Shown one piece after another: positions 7,939-14,284 of a stretch of DNA of 14,962 nucleotides. Each line of letters opens with the position of its first letter. Position 1 is the first letter of the stretch. Source of the DNA: Nostoc sp. CHAB 5715 (lineage in GTDB: Bacteria > Cyanobacteriota > Cyanobacteriia > Cyanobacteriales > Nostocaceae). The translations under genes were made by a program, and so were the position numbers. The stretch lies in contig NZ_JAIVFR010000042.1 in NCBI RefSeq assembly GCF_020829685.1, forward strand, positions 1-14,962. Direction: 5' to 3'. The notes under the pieces are model-generated. The model had not been told where the DNA came from, searched no databases, and saw only the letters and a list, made by a program, of their open reading frames with translations.

Positions 7939-8130
7939 TCAGTTTTTTATTTGACCACTTTTTAATGCTTTGGTTGCTAGAGGTGAGGTGTCATAATGTG
8001 TTAACAAGTCAGCAGGCTCATTGTAAATTGCGATCGCAACTGCAAATGATTCTACCCAAGCTTGAGCATGGGCATCATTACTGATAACAAGCGTCCCATC
8101 TATATCCAAAATTACACCCTGATATGCCAT
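7939..8130 (-). pseudogene. HAD-superfamily hydrolase collapsed to its two ends
   Basis: Residues 1-30 are a normal HAD phosphatase N-terminus with motif I DIDGT (Asp9 and Asp11, nucleophile and acid/base) and [10 protein letters not shown] of the start of the cap region. The frame then jumps to [19 protein letters not shown], which looks like the extreme C-terminus of the same family (late-strand tail with NDPADLL-type wording). The cap domain and motifs II-IV are absent, so the 63-residue product cannot be an active phosphatase; usual length is above 200 residues. The join falls on a HIP1 octamer (8030-8037). The gene converges on glgX. The internal deletion is inferred from family layout; motif I is seen directly. 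Confidence 0.65.
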
Positions 8131-8234
8131 TGAGAAATTTCCAGGTTACTTTACGCCTCTACAGTACTAAAAAGTTGTTGCCATAACCTCTACCTCGGTT
8201 GTTACTTTCAATGGCAGAGTCACTGTAAATGTGA

Positions 8235-9053
8235 CTAACTTCGTTCTTCCATGCCGAAGAGACGCCGAAAAACTGACTGCATCAAATTAGGAGATAAGTG
8301 ATAAACTGCTTTCCAAAGGTTTGTTGTACCTACCATGACATCAGAACGCTGATCCTTTACTGCTTCCCAAATTGATTTTGCTACATCTTCAGGCTTTTCT
8401 AGTACAGGAGTTTGAATTGCTTTACCTACCAACTCAGAACGCGCTTGAGCCGTTTCTTCGTCCTTACCGCGAAACATTGCCCGTTCCATCAGTTGAGTAC
8501 TGATAAAACTAGGATAAATTCCGCTAACATGAATGCCTTTAGGTGATAACTCTGCGTGTAGCGATTTTGTCAACCCAGTTATGGCATACTTACTGGTTGT
8601 GTAAGGAATGTGATAAGGAATCGGTTCTATACCACCAATAGAACTGACATTAACAATGGTTCCTTTCCCACGTTCTAAGAAATGGGGCAGGATGGCATTA
8701 ATAGTATGGATGTAGCCCCACAAATTGGTATCAATTATCTGATGCCAATCATCTAAGCTAAAATCCTCGACGGGTCCTAAGCAAAAAATACCTGCATTAT
8801 TAATTAATACATCTATGTTACCAAAATGATCTATTGCCTTCTGGATCAGGTTGTTTACTTGTAAAGGATCTTTCACGTCTGTAGAAATAGCGATCGCTTG
8901 TTGTCCAAGTTCCCGTATCTGTGCGGCAGTAGCTTCTAAACGGTCAAGTTGACGAGCTGCCAACACAACATCATAATTGTGACGGGCAAATAATAATGCT
9001 GTAGCTTTGCCAATTCCTTGAGATGCGCCTGTAATAATTACTGTATTTGTCAT
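8235..9053 (-). CDS. Short-chain dehydrogenase/reductase (classical SDR)
   Basis: The 272-residue, complete-looking NAD(P)-dependent oxidoreductase has a Rossmann-fold cofactor motif TGASQGIG at 8-15, NNAG at 85-88, and active-site Asn110, Ser138, Tyr151 and Lys155 (YTTSK). Arg34 follows the second strand (LAARQLDRLE), which tends to favour NADP(H). After the catalytic core, the PSFISTQL segment (181-188) and a C-terminal stretch ending MEERS make it longer than minimal SDRs. The substrate is not predictable. Both neighbours on the same strand are damaged genes, so this is the only clearly intact minus-strand gene between 7939 and 11308. No strong Shine-Dalgarno is visible. Confidence 0.9.
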   Translation of the reverse strand: MTNTVIITGASQGIGKATALLFARHNYDVVLAARQLDRLEATAAQIRELGQQAIAISTDVKDPLQVNNLIQKAIDHFGNIDVLINNAGIFCLGPVEDFSLDDWHQIIDTNLWGYIHTINAILPHFLERGKGTIVNVSSIGGIEPIPYHIPYTTSKYAITGLTKSLHAELSPKGIHVSGIYPSFISTQLMERAMFRGKDEETAQARSELVGKAIQTPVLEKPEDVAKSIWEAVKDQRSDVMVGTTNLWKAVYHLSPNLMQSVFRRLFGMEERS

Positions 9054-9083
9054 AATGTCAGTTGCTTTTTCTTGTGCGTCTTA

Positions 9084-9218
9084 GAGGTTGTTTTAAAAAT
9101 GGTACTTGAGATATCCAAAACTTTAAATCCTCAAAAAGGAAGTCCCTAACACCCCACCCCCAACCCCTCCCCGCTTGCGGGGAGGGGAGACAAAGCGTAG
9201 CTTTGGCGGGGTGGGGTT
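9084..9218. repeat. GC-rich cruciform-type repeat, solo MITE-like end
   Basis: The left word GAGGTTGTTTTAAAAA (9084-9099) resembles the terminal repeat of the element at 10987. A folded block at 9148-9218 has an outer complement CACCCCACCCC/GGGGTGGGGTT, a 9-bp stem CCCCTCCCC/GGGGAGGGG (9164-9172 with 9179-9187), and a second stem CAAAGC/GCTTTG (9191-9196 with 9200-9205). No matching right terminal repeat was found. It separates the SDR gene from the next minus-strand gene and could stop transcription. Confidence 0.6.
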
Positions 9219-9243
9219 CTTATTCTTGATTTATGTAAGAGGT

Positions 9244-9483
9244 CTAATGCCAATTATTGGTGCGTTCTAATTTCCTTGAGTAACGCCTCATCAGAGTATT
9301 CTTCTTCCCATTTACCAGCCGTACAGACTGTGCGCCGCCACTAGGAGTACAGACAACCCAGTAAGTATCTGGTTCTCCTTCGACCTCAGCTGCATCTTCA
9401 GCTTTTGAGATATCAGAAAGACCTGAAAATGCTTGAATACAAGTCCATGTAATTCCATCTGAATCTTTAATTTCTCTTTCCAT
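9244..9483 (-). CDS. Small conserved-looking hypothetical protein with a shifted C-terminus
   Basis: The 79-residue acidic protein has a central motif TYWVVCTPSGGAQSVRL (about 40-56). I do not recognise a characterised family. After QSVRL the listed frame becomes basic (NGKKNTLMRRYSRKLER), whereas the neighbouring frame from the same DNA reads GKWEEEYSDEALLKEIRTHQ and stops at 9254-9256. That alternative is acidic and helix-like and fits the rest of the protein better. A missing base near 9315-9317 (a G run on the coding strand) would explain this. The gene is either frameshifted in nature or carries a sequence error. No function can be given. Confidence 0.55.
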   Translation of the reverse strand: MEREIKDSDGITWTCIQAFSGLSDISKAEDAAEVEGEPDTYWVVCTPSGGAQSVRLVNGKKNTLMRRYSRKLERTNNWH

Positions 9484-9540
9484 GTCTATTCTTAGTACAG
9501 CATTTCATTAATTCGTAGCGAATTCAATTTGGCAATAGCC

Positions 9541-9653
9541 TGCATTGTTAATGCGTCGGCGGCCTTGTTAATGCATCGGCTTGCATTGTTAATGCGTCGG
9601 CGGCCTTGTTAATGCATCGGCTTGCATTGTTAATGCGTCGGCGGCCTTGTTAA
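9541..9653. repeat. 41-bp tandem repeat, about 2.8 copies
   Basis: Units start at 9541, 9582 and 9623; the third is identical up to about 9653. Each unit is built of two related half-units of 21 and 20 bp, TGCATTGTTAATGCGTCGGCG and GCCTTGTTAATGCATCGGCT (positions 1-21 and 21-41 of the unit), sharing TTGTTAATGC-TCGGC. The array overlaps the 3' end of the cytochrome fragment. Because 41 is not a multiple of three, copy number changes the reading frame. Confidence 0.9.
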
Positions 9654-9912
9654 CGTCATTGTTTGGTGCGCCTTCCAAGATGCGTCCAGTTTTATTGTCA
9701 AGTGTGGCGTGACATAAAGCACAAGTAATACCAAATCTCAACTTACCTTTAGTGAAACTGGCACGCATACCCAGTGGTACAAGAGAATTTGCAGGTACGT
9801 CTAATCCTGTATTCAAGAGTGTGCCAGCTTTAAAAGTGCGTCCGCCAACTGTTACATCTTCATTTATGGGAATTTGGAGATTCGTTGTATGCTTACGTTT
9901 AGCAGGAGCCAT
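9589..9912 (-). pseudogene. Internal fragment of a c-type cytochrome
   Basis: The 107-residue frame contains one heme-binding motif CALCH (Cys64, Cys67, His68) preceded by KGKLRFGIT and followed by ATLDNKTGRILEGAPNND, wording typical of a cytochrome c / di-heme peroxidase-like domain. No signal peptide is present, although c-type cytochromes are matured outside the cytoplasm. The in-frame sequence before the ATG (IAFSPGF) looks like more of the same protein, cut off by a TAG at about 9934. After NND the frame enters the 41-bp tandem repeats (ADALTMQADALTRPPTH) and ends. Both ends are therefore lost and the product is unlikely to function. Confidence 0.65.
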
Positions 9913-9933
9913 GAATCCGGGCGAAAAGGCAAT

Positions 9934-10548
9934 CTATACTTCGTTTGCTATTGACTTTATAATGTATACCATTTGTAAAAAAGCATCATTAGCCTCTGCG
10001 ATCGCCCCGTCCATATTGGCTACAATTACCCCAATAATGTTGGAATCTACCAACCTTCTAAACTTTGCATCGCTCACCTGTAGCTTCTGCAAACTCATTT
10101 GAAGATGTTGTTTAGCAGTGCGTAACTCCCAGGTGAGCAAGCTAATGAGTATTGTCACCAAAACAAACAAGCCTAACCGCACTATGCTGTCAAGATTATC
10201 AACAAAGAGCGAAAACACTGGCTCCAAGAAAAAGTAGCTGACGGCTAAAGTAGACAAAGCAGTTGCCAGCAATCCTGCTTTCATGCCGCCATACCAGGCA
10301 CTAACCGCCACGGCAGCAAAAAATAGCAGGAAAATAGTTGGTTTCAGTAGTGGCTGTAGCAATAGTGTTAGTAGCAATGCAGTACCAACAGCCAATAATG
10401 TCACAGAATAGGGCGCTAGAAGGAAAGGTATTCCTTTCAATGTGGCTTCTCCTTGTATGCAGCTAGCTAAAGGATTATTCCCAAAATCAGCTAGATAATG
10501 CGTTGGCGTAGCCCGCACTTCGGCAGGCTCAGTGACCATCGTAGACAT
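9934..10548 (-). pseudogene. Truncated sensor histidine kinase: DUF4118 membrane domain plus partial PAS
   Basis: The 204-residue product has four hydrophobic helices (about 42-68, 70-88, 92-110, 121-140) in the pattern of the KdpD-type DUF4118 sensor domain. A short coiled coil follows (141-162), then the start of a PAS domain (AKFRRLVDSNIIGVIVANMDGAIAEANDAFLQMV, 161-194). The PAS stops abruptly and continues with ten unrelated residues before the stop. The rest of the PAS, the dimerisation/phosphoacceptor domain and the ATPase domain are missing, so it cannot phosphorylate. Downstream DNA at once reads as cytochrome, so a deletion has probably joined two genes. The first ~17 residues come from a nested repeat (10500-10551), so the original start may have been elsewhere. 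Confidence 0.75.
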
Positions 10549-10551
10549 CGC
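10500..10551 (-). repeat. Nested dispersed repeats covering the start codon of the sensor-kinase ORF
   Basis: On the plus strand, GCGTTGGCGTAGCCC (10500-10514) and TCGTAGACATCGC (10539-10551) are the two halves of the reverse complement of the repeat at 1453-1481, with one mismatch. They are split by a 23-bp word at 10516-10538, ACTTCG-GCAGG-CTCAGT with short flanks, which is related to the words at 11427-11450 and 13009-13032. One small repeat is therefore inserted in another. The ATG used by the ORF lies in the outer repeat. Confidence 0.7.
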
Positions 10552-10758
10552 TCAAATTTATTATGCATCGGAAAAATACACACCTAAGCAGTTAGTTGCT
10601 GTGAATCTATCTAAAGTAGTAAAACTTAGTTTTAGCAAATGTGCAATAACCTGATAATCGTCGCTCTAATTATATATATTTATTTTTGGCTATCCCTCAA
10701 AAAGTATAGGGAATAAAAGTTTTACATAAACCCCAACAAATGAGTGTGAATAATTCTA
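10552..10758. other. Spacer between the sensor-kinase ORF and a membrane-protein stub
   Basis: Roughly 200 bp of AT-rich DNA. A weak stem TCCCT/AGGGA is present near 10694-10713. Promoter sequence for the minus-strand kinase ORF would lie here. No gene was recognised. Confidence 0.35.
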
Positions 10759-10986
10759 CTACAAGACCAATTTTAAAGGCGTATATCTTGCCTTATAGTT
10801 GTGAATTTGCCCAAACAAAAAAGCGATTAAAATCAAGCCAGCTACTAGGATAATCTGCGCCTGCAATTGCAGACGTTTCAGCAGAAAGCTCTGTCGCTGT
10901 TCTTTGTATGATTCGGCAAGGTTATTGTTGGTTTGTCAATCGGACATTCCATAACTAATGAGCGCATCTAGTTGGGTTTTGTCTAA
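10759..10986 (-). pseudogene. Stub of an unidentified membrane protein, ending at a MITE boundary
   Basis: On the minus strand, one frame is open except for a TGA at 10936-10938. It reads LDKTQLDALISYGMSD, stop, then QTNNNLAESYKEQRQSFLLK, a hydrophobic helix IILVAGLILIAFLFG, and LVL before TAG (10759-10761). The charged helix followed by a membrane span looks like a real protein, perhaps the N-terminal region of a signalling or enzyme protein, but I cannot name the family. Upstream, the frame runs straight into the terminal repeat of the element at 10987, which probably interrupted it. Confidence 0.4.
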
Positions 10987-11308
10987 GAGGTTGTTTGAAA
11001 AGTGTCGTATAGCACATTAAATTCTGACATTACCCCCCCAACCCCCAAGGGGGGCTTTAAGAGACTATTCCCCCCCTTGTAAAGAGGGGATTAGGGTGCG
11101 TCCCAGTTTTTATTTTGCAATGAGAGAATAACTGTCATTGCGTTCGCGTAGCGTCTCGTAGAGAGGAGGAACGACGAAGCAATCTCATGGACTCGTTTTG
11201 AAGAGAAGAGTTTTGCGATTGCTTCGTTCCTCGCAATGACATGTAAAAAAGTGGGTTAGGGGGGTATTAGACACTTTGGGTAACAAATATAGCTTTTCAA
11301 ACACCCTC
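10987..11308. mobile_element. MITE-like element with 16-bp terminal inverted repeats
   Basis: The left end GAGGTTGTTTGAAAAG (10987-11002) and right end CTTTTCAAACACCCTC (11293-11308) are inverted repeats matching at 15 of 16 positions. Both are flanked by TAA (10984-10986 and 11309-11311), a possible 3-bp target duplication. The 322-bp interior has no transposase, so movement would need an enzyme supplied in trans. It contains C-runs and G-runs near both ends (about 11033-11056 and 11258-11264), a second C/G-rich stretch (11070-11094) and a long hairpin (11133-11241). Confidence 0.75.
11133..11241. repeat. Long hairpin inside the MITE with a 24-bp insert in one arm
   Basis: The right arm 11217-11241 (GATTGCTTCGTTCCTCGCAATGACA, described in two parts: GATTGCTTCGTTCC and TCGCAATGACA) pairs with left-arm pieces TGTCATTGCG (11133-11142) and AGGAACG...AAGCAATC (11167-11184). 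The left arm is interrupted by 24 bp at 11143-11166 containing GCGTAGCGTCTCGTAGAG, a word typical of Nostoc dispersed repeats. A 3-bp ACG is also extra at about 11174-11176. The insertion evidently occurred after the hairpin formed. Confidence 0.7.
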
Positions 11309-11382
11309 TAAATTACTTGGATGAATCATGCACTTTTTGCGTTATTAGTAATCAAGGGAGTGGGGAAAACAAGGAGAATAAC

Positions 11383-11510
11383 CATGCCCAATGCCCGATG
11401 CCCAATGCCCAATGCCCAATGCCCAATACTTCGACTTCGCTCAGTACAAGTGCCCAATGCCCAATGCCCAATGCCCAATGCCCAATGCCCAATGCCCAAT
11501 ACCCAATACT
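11383..11510 (+). repeat. CCCAATG heptamer tract (STRR class) interrupted by a small repeat
   Basis: Tandem CCCAATG heptamers, with one CCCGATG variant, run about 11383-11427 and again 11451-11510. A 23-bp foreign word (11428-11450: ACTTCGACTTCG then CTCAGTACAAG) separates the two blocks. Short tandemly repeated heptamers are known from heterocystous cyanobacteria. The tract ends a few bases before the helicase ATG and occupies its leader. It has no stop codons in several frames, so it creates spurious ORFs on both strands. Confidence 0.9.
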
Positions 11511-11511
11511 C

Positions 11512-13125
11512 ATGGCTCGTACCCCTACATTAAATTTTGATCGTGGCACATTAATTTTGCATCCACCACCACGCGGCAAAGGTTGGATGGATTATGCTAC
11601 ATGGGATGATAGAGTTGAAAAATTCCGCATTCCAGCAATTAGATACCGATCGCTAATAGAAGCACTACAAGCGGAAGATGTTTATTTTATTGATGAGGCA
11701 AAGCAATTTTATCCAGTAGATTTGGTTCCCAGTCTGGAAATGGAACCCTATCCCCACCAGACTGAGGCGCTAGCGGCTTGGAAACTGGCGGGTAGACAAG
11801 GGGTTGTTGTGCTTCCTACGGCGGCGGGAAAGACTTATTTGGCGCAAATGGCGATGCAGTCAACGCCGCGCACAACGTTAATTGTTGTACCAACTTTGGA
11901 TTTAATGCATCAGTGGTATGCACACTTAGTAGCGGCTTTTCCCGATGCTGAGGTGGGATTGCTAGGGGGTGGTTCGCGGGATAGAACGGCAATTCTAGTT
12001 GCAACTTATGATAGTGCTGCAATTCACGCTGAGACGTTGGGGAATCAATATGCGTTGATTATTTTTGATGAATGTCATCATTTACCGACAGATTTTAATC
12101 GGGTAATTGCTGAATATGCGATCGCACCTTATCGCCTGGGACTCTCCGCTACACCGGAACGCACCGATGGTAAACACGCTGACTTAAATATCCTCATTGG
12201 TCAAGAAGTATATCGCAAACGCGCTGAAGATTTGGCGGGGAAGGCGTTAGCAGAACACGAAATTGTCCAAATTAAGGTAAAGTTATCGCAACTTGAACGA
12301 GAAAGATACAACCAGTTAATTCAAACCCGCAACGATTTTTTAAAGCAATCTCGCATTTCTTTGGGGAGTCTTCAAGGTTGGCAAATGTTCGTGCAAATGA
12401 GTGCTAGATCGCAATCTGGACGTAGAGCTATGTTAGCGCATCGGGAAGCGAAAGATATCGCTTTGGGTACTGATGGGAAATTGCGAATTCTAATTAATTT
12501 ATTGGCAGAACATTATCCGGCGAGAATTTTGATTTTTACTGCTGATAATACAACGGTTTACCGGATTTCTCAAGAGTTGCTAATTCCGGCAATTACTCAT
12601 CAAACTCCTGTGAAAGAACGGCATGAGATATTAACAAAGTTTCGGGAGGGTAAATATAATACTTTGGTTGCTTCTCATGTGTTGAATGAAGGGGTTGATG
12701 TACCTGCGGCTTCTGTAGCGATTATTTTATCGGGAACTGGTTCGGCTAGGGAGTATACTCAGCGCTTGGGGAGGGTTTTACGGAAGGGAAATATTGAGAA
12801 TAAGCAGGCGATTTTGTATGAAGTGGTGGCGGAGGATACGAGTGAGGAAGGGACTTCGGCTAGGCGAAGAGGGGAGAGGAAAGCAGGGGGAGCAGGGGGA
12901 GAAAAAGAGAGGAAGGGGAATTTACAGGTTGTGTATGGGAGTGGGAAGGAACGGAGTTTGAAGGCTGCGGAACAGTTAGAAATTAATTATTCAACCGGAA
13001 GTTCAAAACTTGTACTGAGCGAAGTCGAAGTATCTAAAATCCAAAATTCAGCAGATGTTACCGACAGATTTACTGATGCATCGCCAAAACGGGGAGGAGA
13101 TCATTCCGAAGAGACTGAAGATTGA
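11512..13125 (+). CDS. XPB-like superfamily 2 DNA helicase
   Basis: The 537-residue ATP-dependent DNA translocase/helicase has an N-terminal ~75 residues fitting the position of the XPB damage-recognition domain. Then come Q motif YPHQ (Gln83), Walker A PTAAGKT 102-108, Walker B DECH 186-189, motif III SAT 212-214, a possible RED-like RAED at 237-240, motif IV ILIFTAD 339-345, motif V around LNEGVDVP 391-398, and motif [10 protein letters not shown] 417-424 with arginine fingers. The ATG at 11512 is chosen; a TTG at 11317 would add 65 residues encoded mainly by heptamer repeats. No Shine-Dalgarno is visible before the ATG because the tract fills the leader. The C-terminus after about 443 is low-complexity ([19 protein letters not shown]) and includes a repeat-encoded LVLSEVEV. 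The last 23 residues overlap the next gene out of frame. The DUF790 gene downstream supports an XPB-Bax1-type complex. Confidence 0.85.
   Translation: MARTPTLNFDRGTLILHPPPRGKGWMDYATWDDRVEKFRIPAIRYRSLIEALQAEDVYFIDEAKQFYPVDLVPSLEMEPYPHQTEALAAWKLAGRQGVVVLPTAAGKTYLAQMAMQSTPRTTLIVVPTLDLMHQWYAHLVAAFPDAEVGLLGGGSRDRTAILVATYDSAAIHAETLGNQYALIIFDECHHLPTDFNRVIAEYAIAPYRLGLSATPERTDGKHADLNILIGQEVYRKRAEDLAGKALAEHEIVQIKVKLSQLERERYNQLIQTRNDFLKQSRISLGSLQGWQMFVQMSARSQSGRRAMLAHREAKDIALGTDGKLRILINLLAEHYPARILIFTADNTTVYRISQELLIPAITHQTPVKERHEILTKFREGKYNTLVASHVLNEGVDVPAASVAIILSGTGSAREYTQRLGRVLRKGNIENKQAILYEVVAEDTSEEGTSARRRGERKAGGAGGEKERKGNLQVVYGSGKERSLKAAEQLEINYSTGSSKLVLSEVEVSKIQNSADVTDRFTDASPKRGGDHSEETED
13009..13032 (+). 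repeat. 24-bp dispersed repeat in the helicase 3' coding region
   Basis: CTTGTACTGAGC followed by GAAGTCGAAGTA is the exact reverse complement of 11427-11450 in the heptamer tract. Here it encodes LVLSEVEV near the helicase C-terminus. Being 24 bp, it keeps the reading frame. Confidence 0.85.
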
Positions 13126-14269
13126 TCAAAAAACTTCGGAGTTGGCGATTGAGTTAATTAATTATTTTCAATCGGCGGTGGGGAAGACTCAGGGTGTACT
13201 TGAGCGACAACTGACTGATTTTGAAGGAGATTCTACAGATTATCGGGTGAAGCGAGGGTTAGCTTATATTCTCAAAAGCAGTTTTTGCACTTTTGAGGTG
13301 GTTAGTCCTTTGGAACCACAGATGTTAAGAGAACGGGTGTTTTCGTTGGCTGCAAAGTCGGTTTCTAGTCGAGAATCAACACAAGTTACTCTGAGTAAAA
13401 TTGCTGATGAATTAACTCAAGAACTTGAACGGGAAGTTTTATTAGAACAGGTTCGTAATGGACTCTATGCTGATTTATCTGAAAATAAAATTTTGACAGT
13501 GTTTGATGCACCAACAGCGCCAGATTTATTAAATCGATATAACTTATCTCAGGTGCAAGGTGTATTTTATAAGGCCAGTCAACTTGTATTAAATGCTCAT
13601 CGGAATGTCCCGGGTGAATATAAGCTGTTATTTCGCTATCTAAAGTTGTTTCAGTTGATGGCTTATATTGAGGGCGATGCTGACCACGGGTTTACAATTA
13701 CGATAGATGGGCCGACGAGTTTGTTTAATCCTAGTACGCGATATGGGTTAGCGATCGCTAAACTTATTCCTGCTTTACTTCACGTTACTAAATGGAGTCT
13801 TTCTTCTATTCTCCAAACCCGCGACGCTTATACAAATATCTGGAAAACTGGACGTTTTACTCTCAATTCCGAATGTGGTTTGGTATCCCATTATCCACCA
13901 GGTAAGCCCTACGATAGTATGCTAGAAGCATCTTTTGCTGATAAGTGGGATGCGTTGAAAAGTGGTTGGGCATTAGAGCGAGAAGTTGATTTGATACCGA
14001 TTCCTGGTAGTGTGATGATTCCTGATTTTCGCTTAGTTCATGCTGATGGACGCACCTTTTTGTTAGAAATTGTTGGTTATTGGCGACCAGAATATTTACA
14101 AAAGAAGTTTTCTCAGGTGCGACGGGCTGGACGTGATGACTTAATTCTGGCAATTTCCGAGCGACTTAATTTAGAAAAGGCGGGAGTAAAATTAAATGAT
14201 GTCCCCGCCAGAATTGTTTGGTTTAAAGACAAGTTATTGCCGAAAGCTGTCTTAGCTGTAATGGATTGA
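13055..14269 (+). CDS. DUF790 / Bax1-like nuclease, partner of the XPB-like helicase
   Basis: The 404-residue protein starts [10 protein letters not shown] and matches the layout of DUF790. That family includes archaeal Bax1, which binds XPB and acts as a structure-specific endonuclease. The C-terminal third carries an acidic nuclease-like core: Glu291 in SMLEASFADKW, the IPDF motif with Asp324, and LLEIVGYW with Glu338 and Tyr342, followed by Lys350/351. This resembles a PD-(D/E)xK arrangement in which lysine is replaced or displaced. The N-terminal part is helical and contains LERQL/YRVKRGLAYIL (49-73). The gene overlaps the helicase frame by 71 bp in another frame and almost certainly shares its mRNA. 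No strong Shine-Dalgarno is visible. Predicted role: DNA cleavage coupled to XPB unwinding in repair. Family assignment is strong; nuclease activity is inferred from the archaeal homologue. Confidence 0.8.
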   Translation: MLPTDLLMHRQNGEEIIPKRLKIDQKTSELAIELINYFQSAVGKTQGVLERQLTDFEGDSTDYRVKRGLAYILKSSFCTFEVVSPLEPQMLRERVFSLAAKSVSSRESTQVTLSKIADELTQELEREVLLEQVRNGLYADLSENKILTVFDAPTAPDLLNRYNLSQVQGVFYKASQLVLNAHRNVPGEYKLLFRYLKLFQLMAYIEGDADHGFTITIDGPTSLFNPSTRYGLAIAKLIPALLHVTKWSLSSILQTRDAYTNIWKTGRFTLNSECGLVSHYPPGKPYDSMLEASFADKWDALKSGWALEREVDLIPIPGSVMIPDFRLVHADGRTFLLEIVGYWRPEYLQKKFSQVRRAGRDDLILAISERLNLEKAGVKLNDVPARIVWFKDKLLPKAVLAVMD

Positions 14270-14284
14270 ACAAGTAAAAATGAC

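Noticed and set aside
9541..9653. Possible CRISPR array.
   Set aside because: Units are contiguous 41-bp direct repeats made of two related halves, with no unique spacers and no cas genes.
9752..10102. Plus-strand 116-codon ORF antisense to the cytochrome and kinase remnants.
   Set aside because: The minus-strand frames carry clear CALCH and PAS wording; the plus frame has no motif.
11341..11375. P-loop look-alike IKGVGKT in the frame starting at 11321.
   Set aside because: The frame is short, runs into heptamer repeats and has no ATPase context.
11321..11579. ORFs on both strands through the heptamer tract (MPNAQCP- and [13 protein letters not shown] repeats).
   Set aside because: They arise because CCCAATG has no stop in these frames; the peptide periodicity simply mirrors the DNA repeat.
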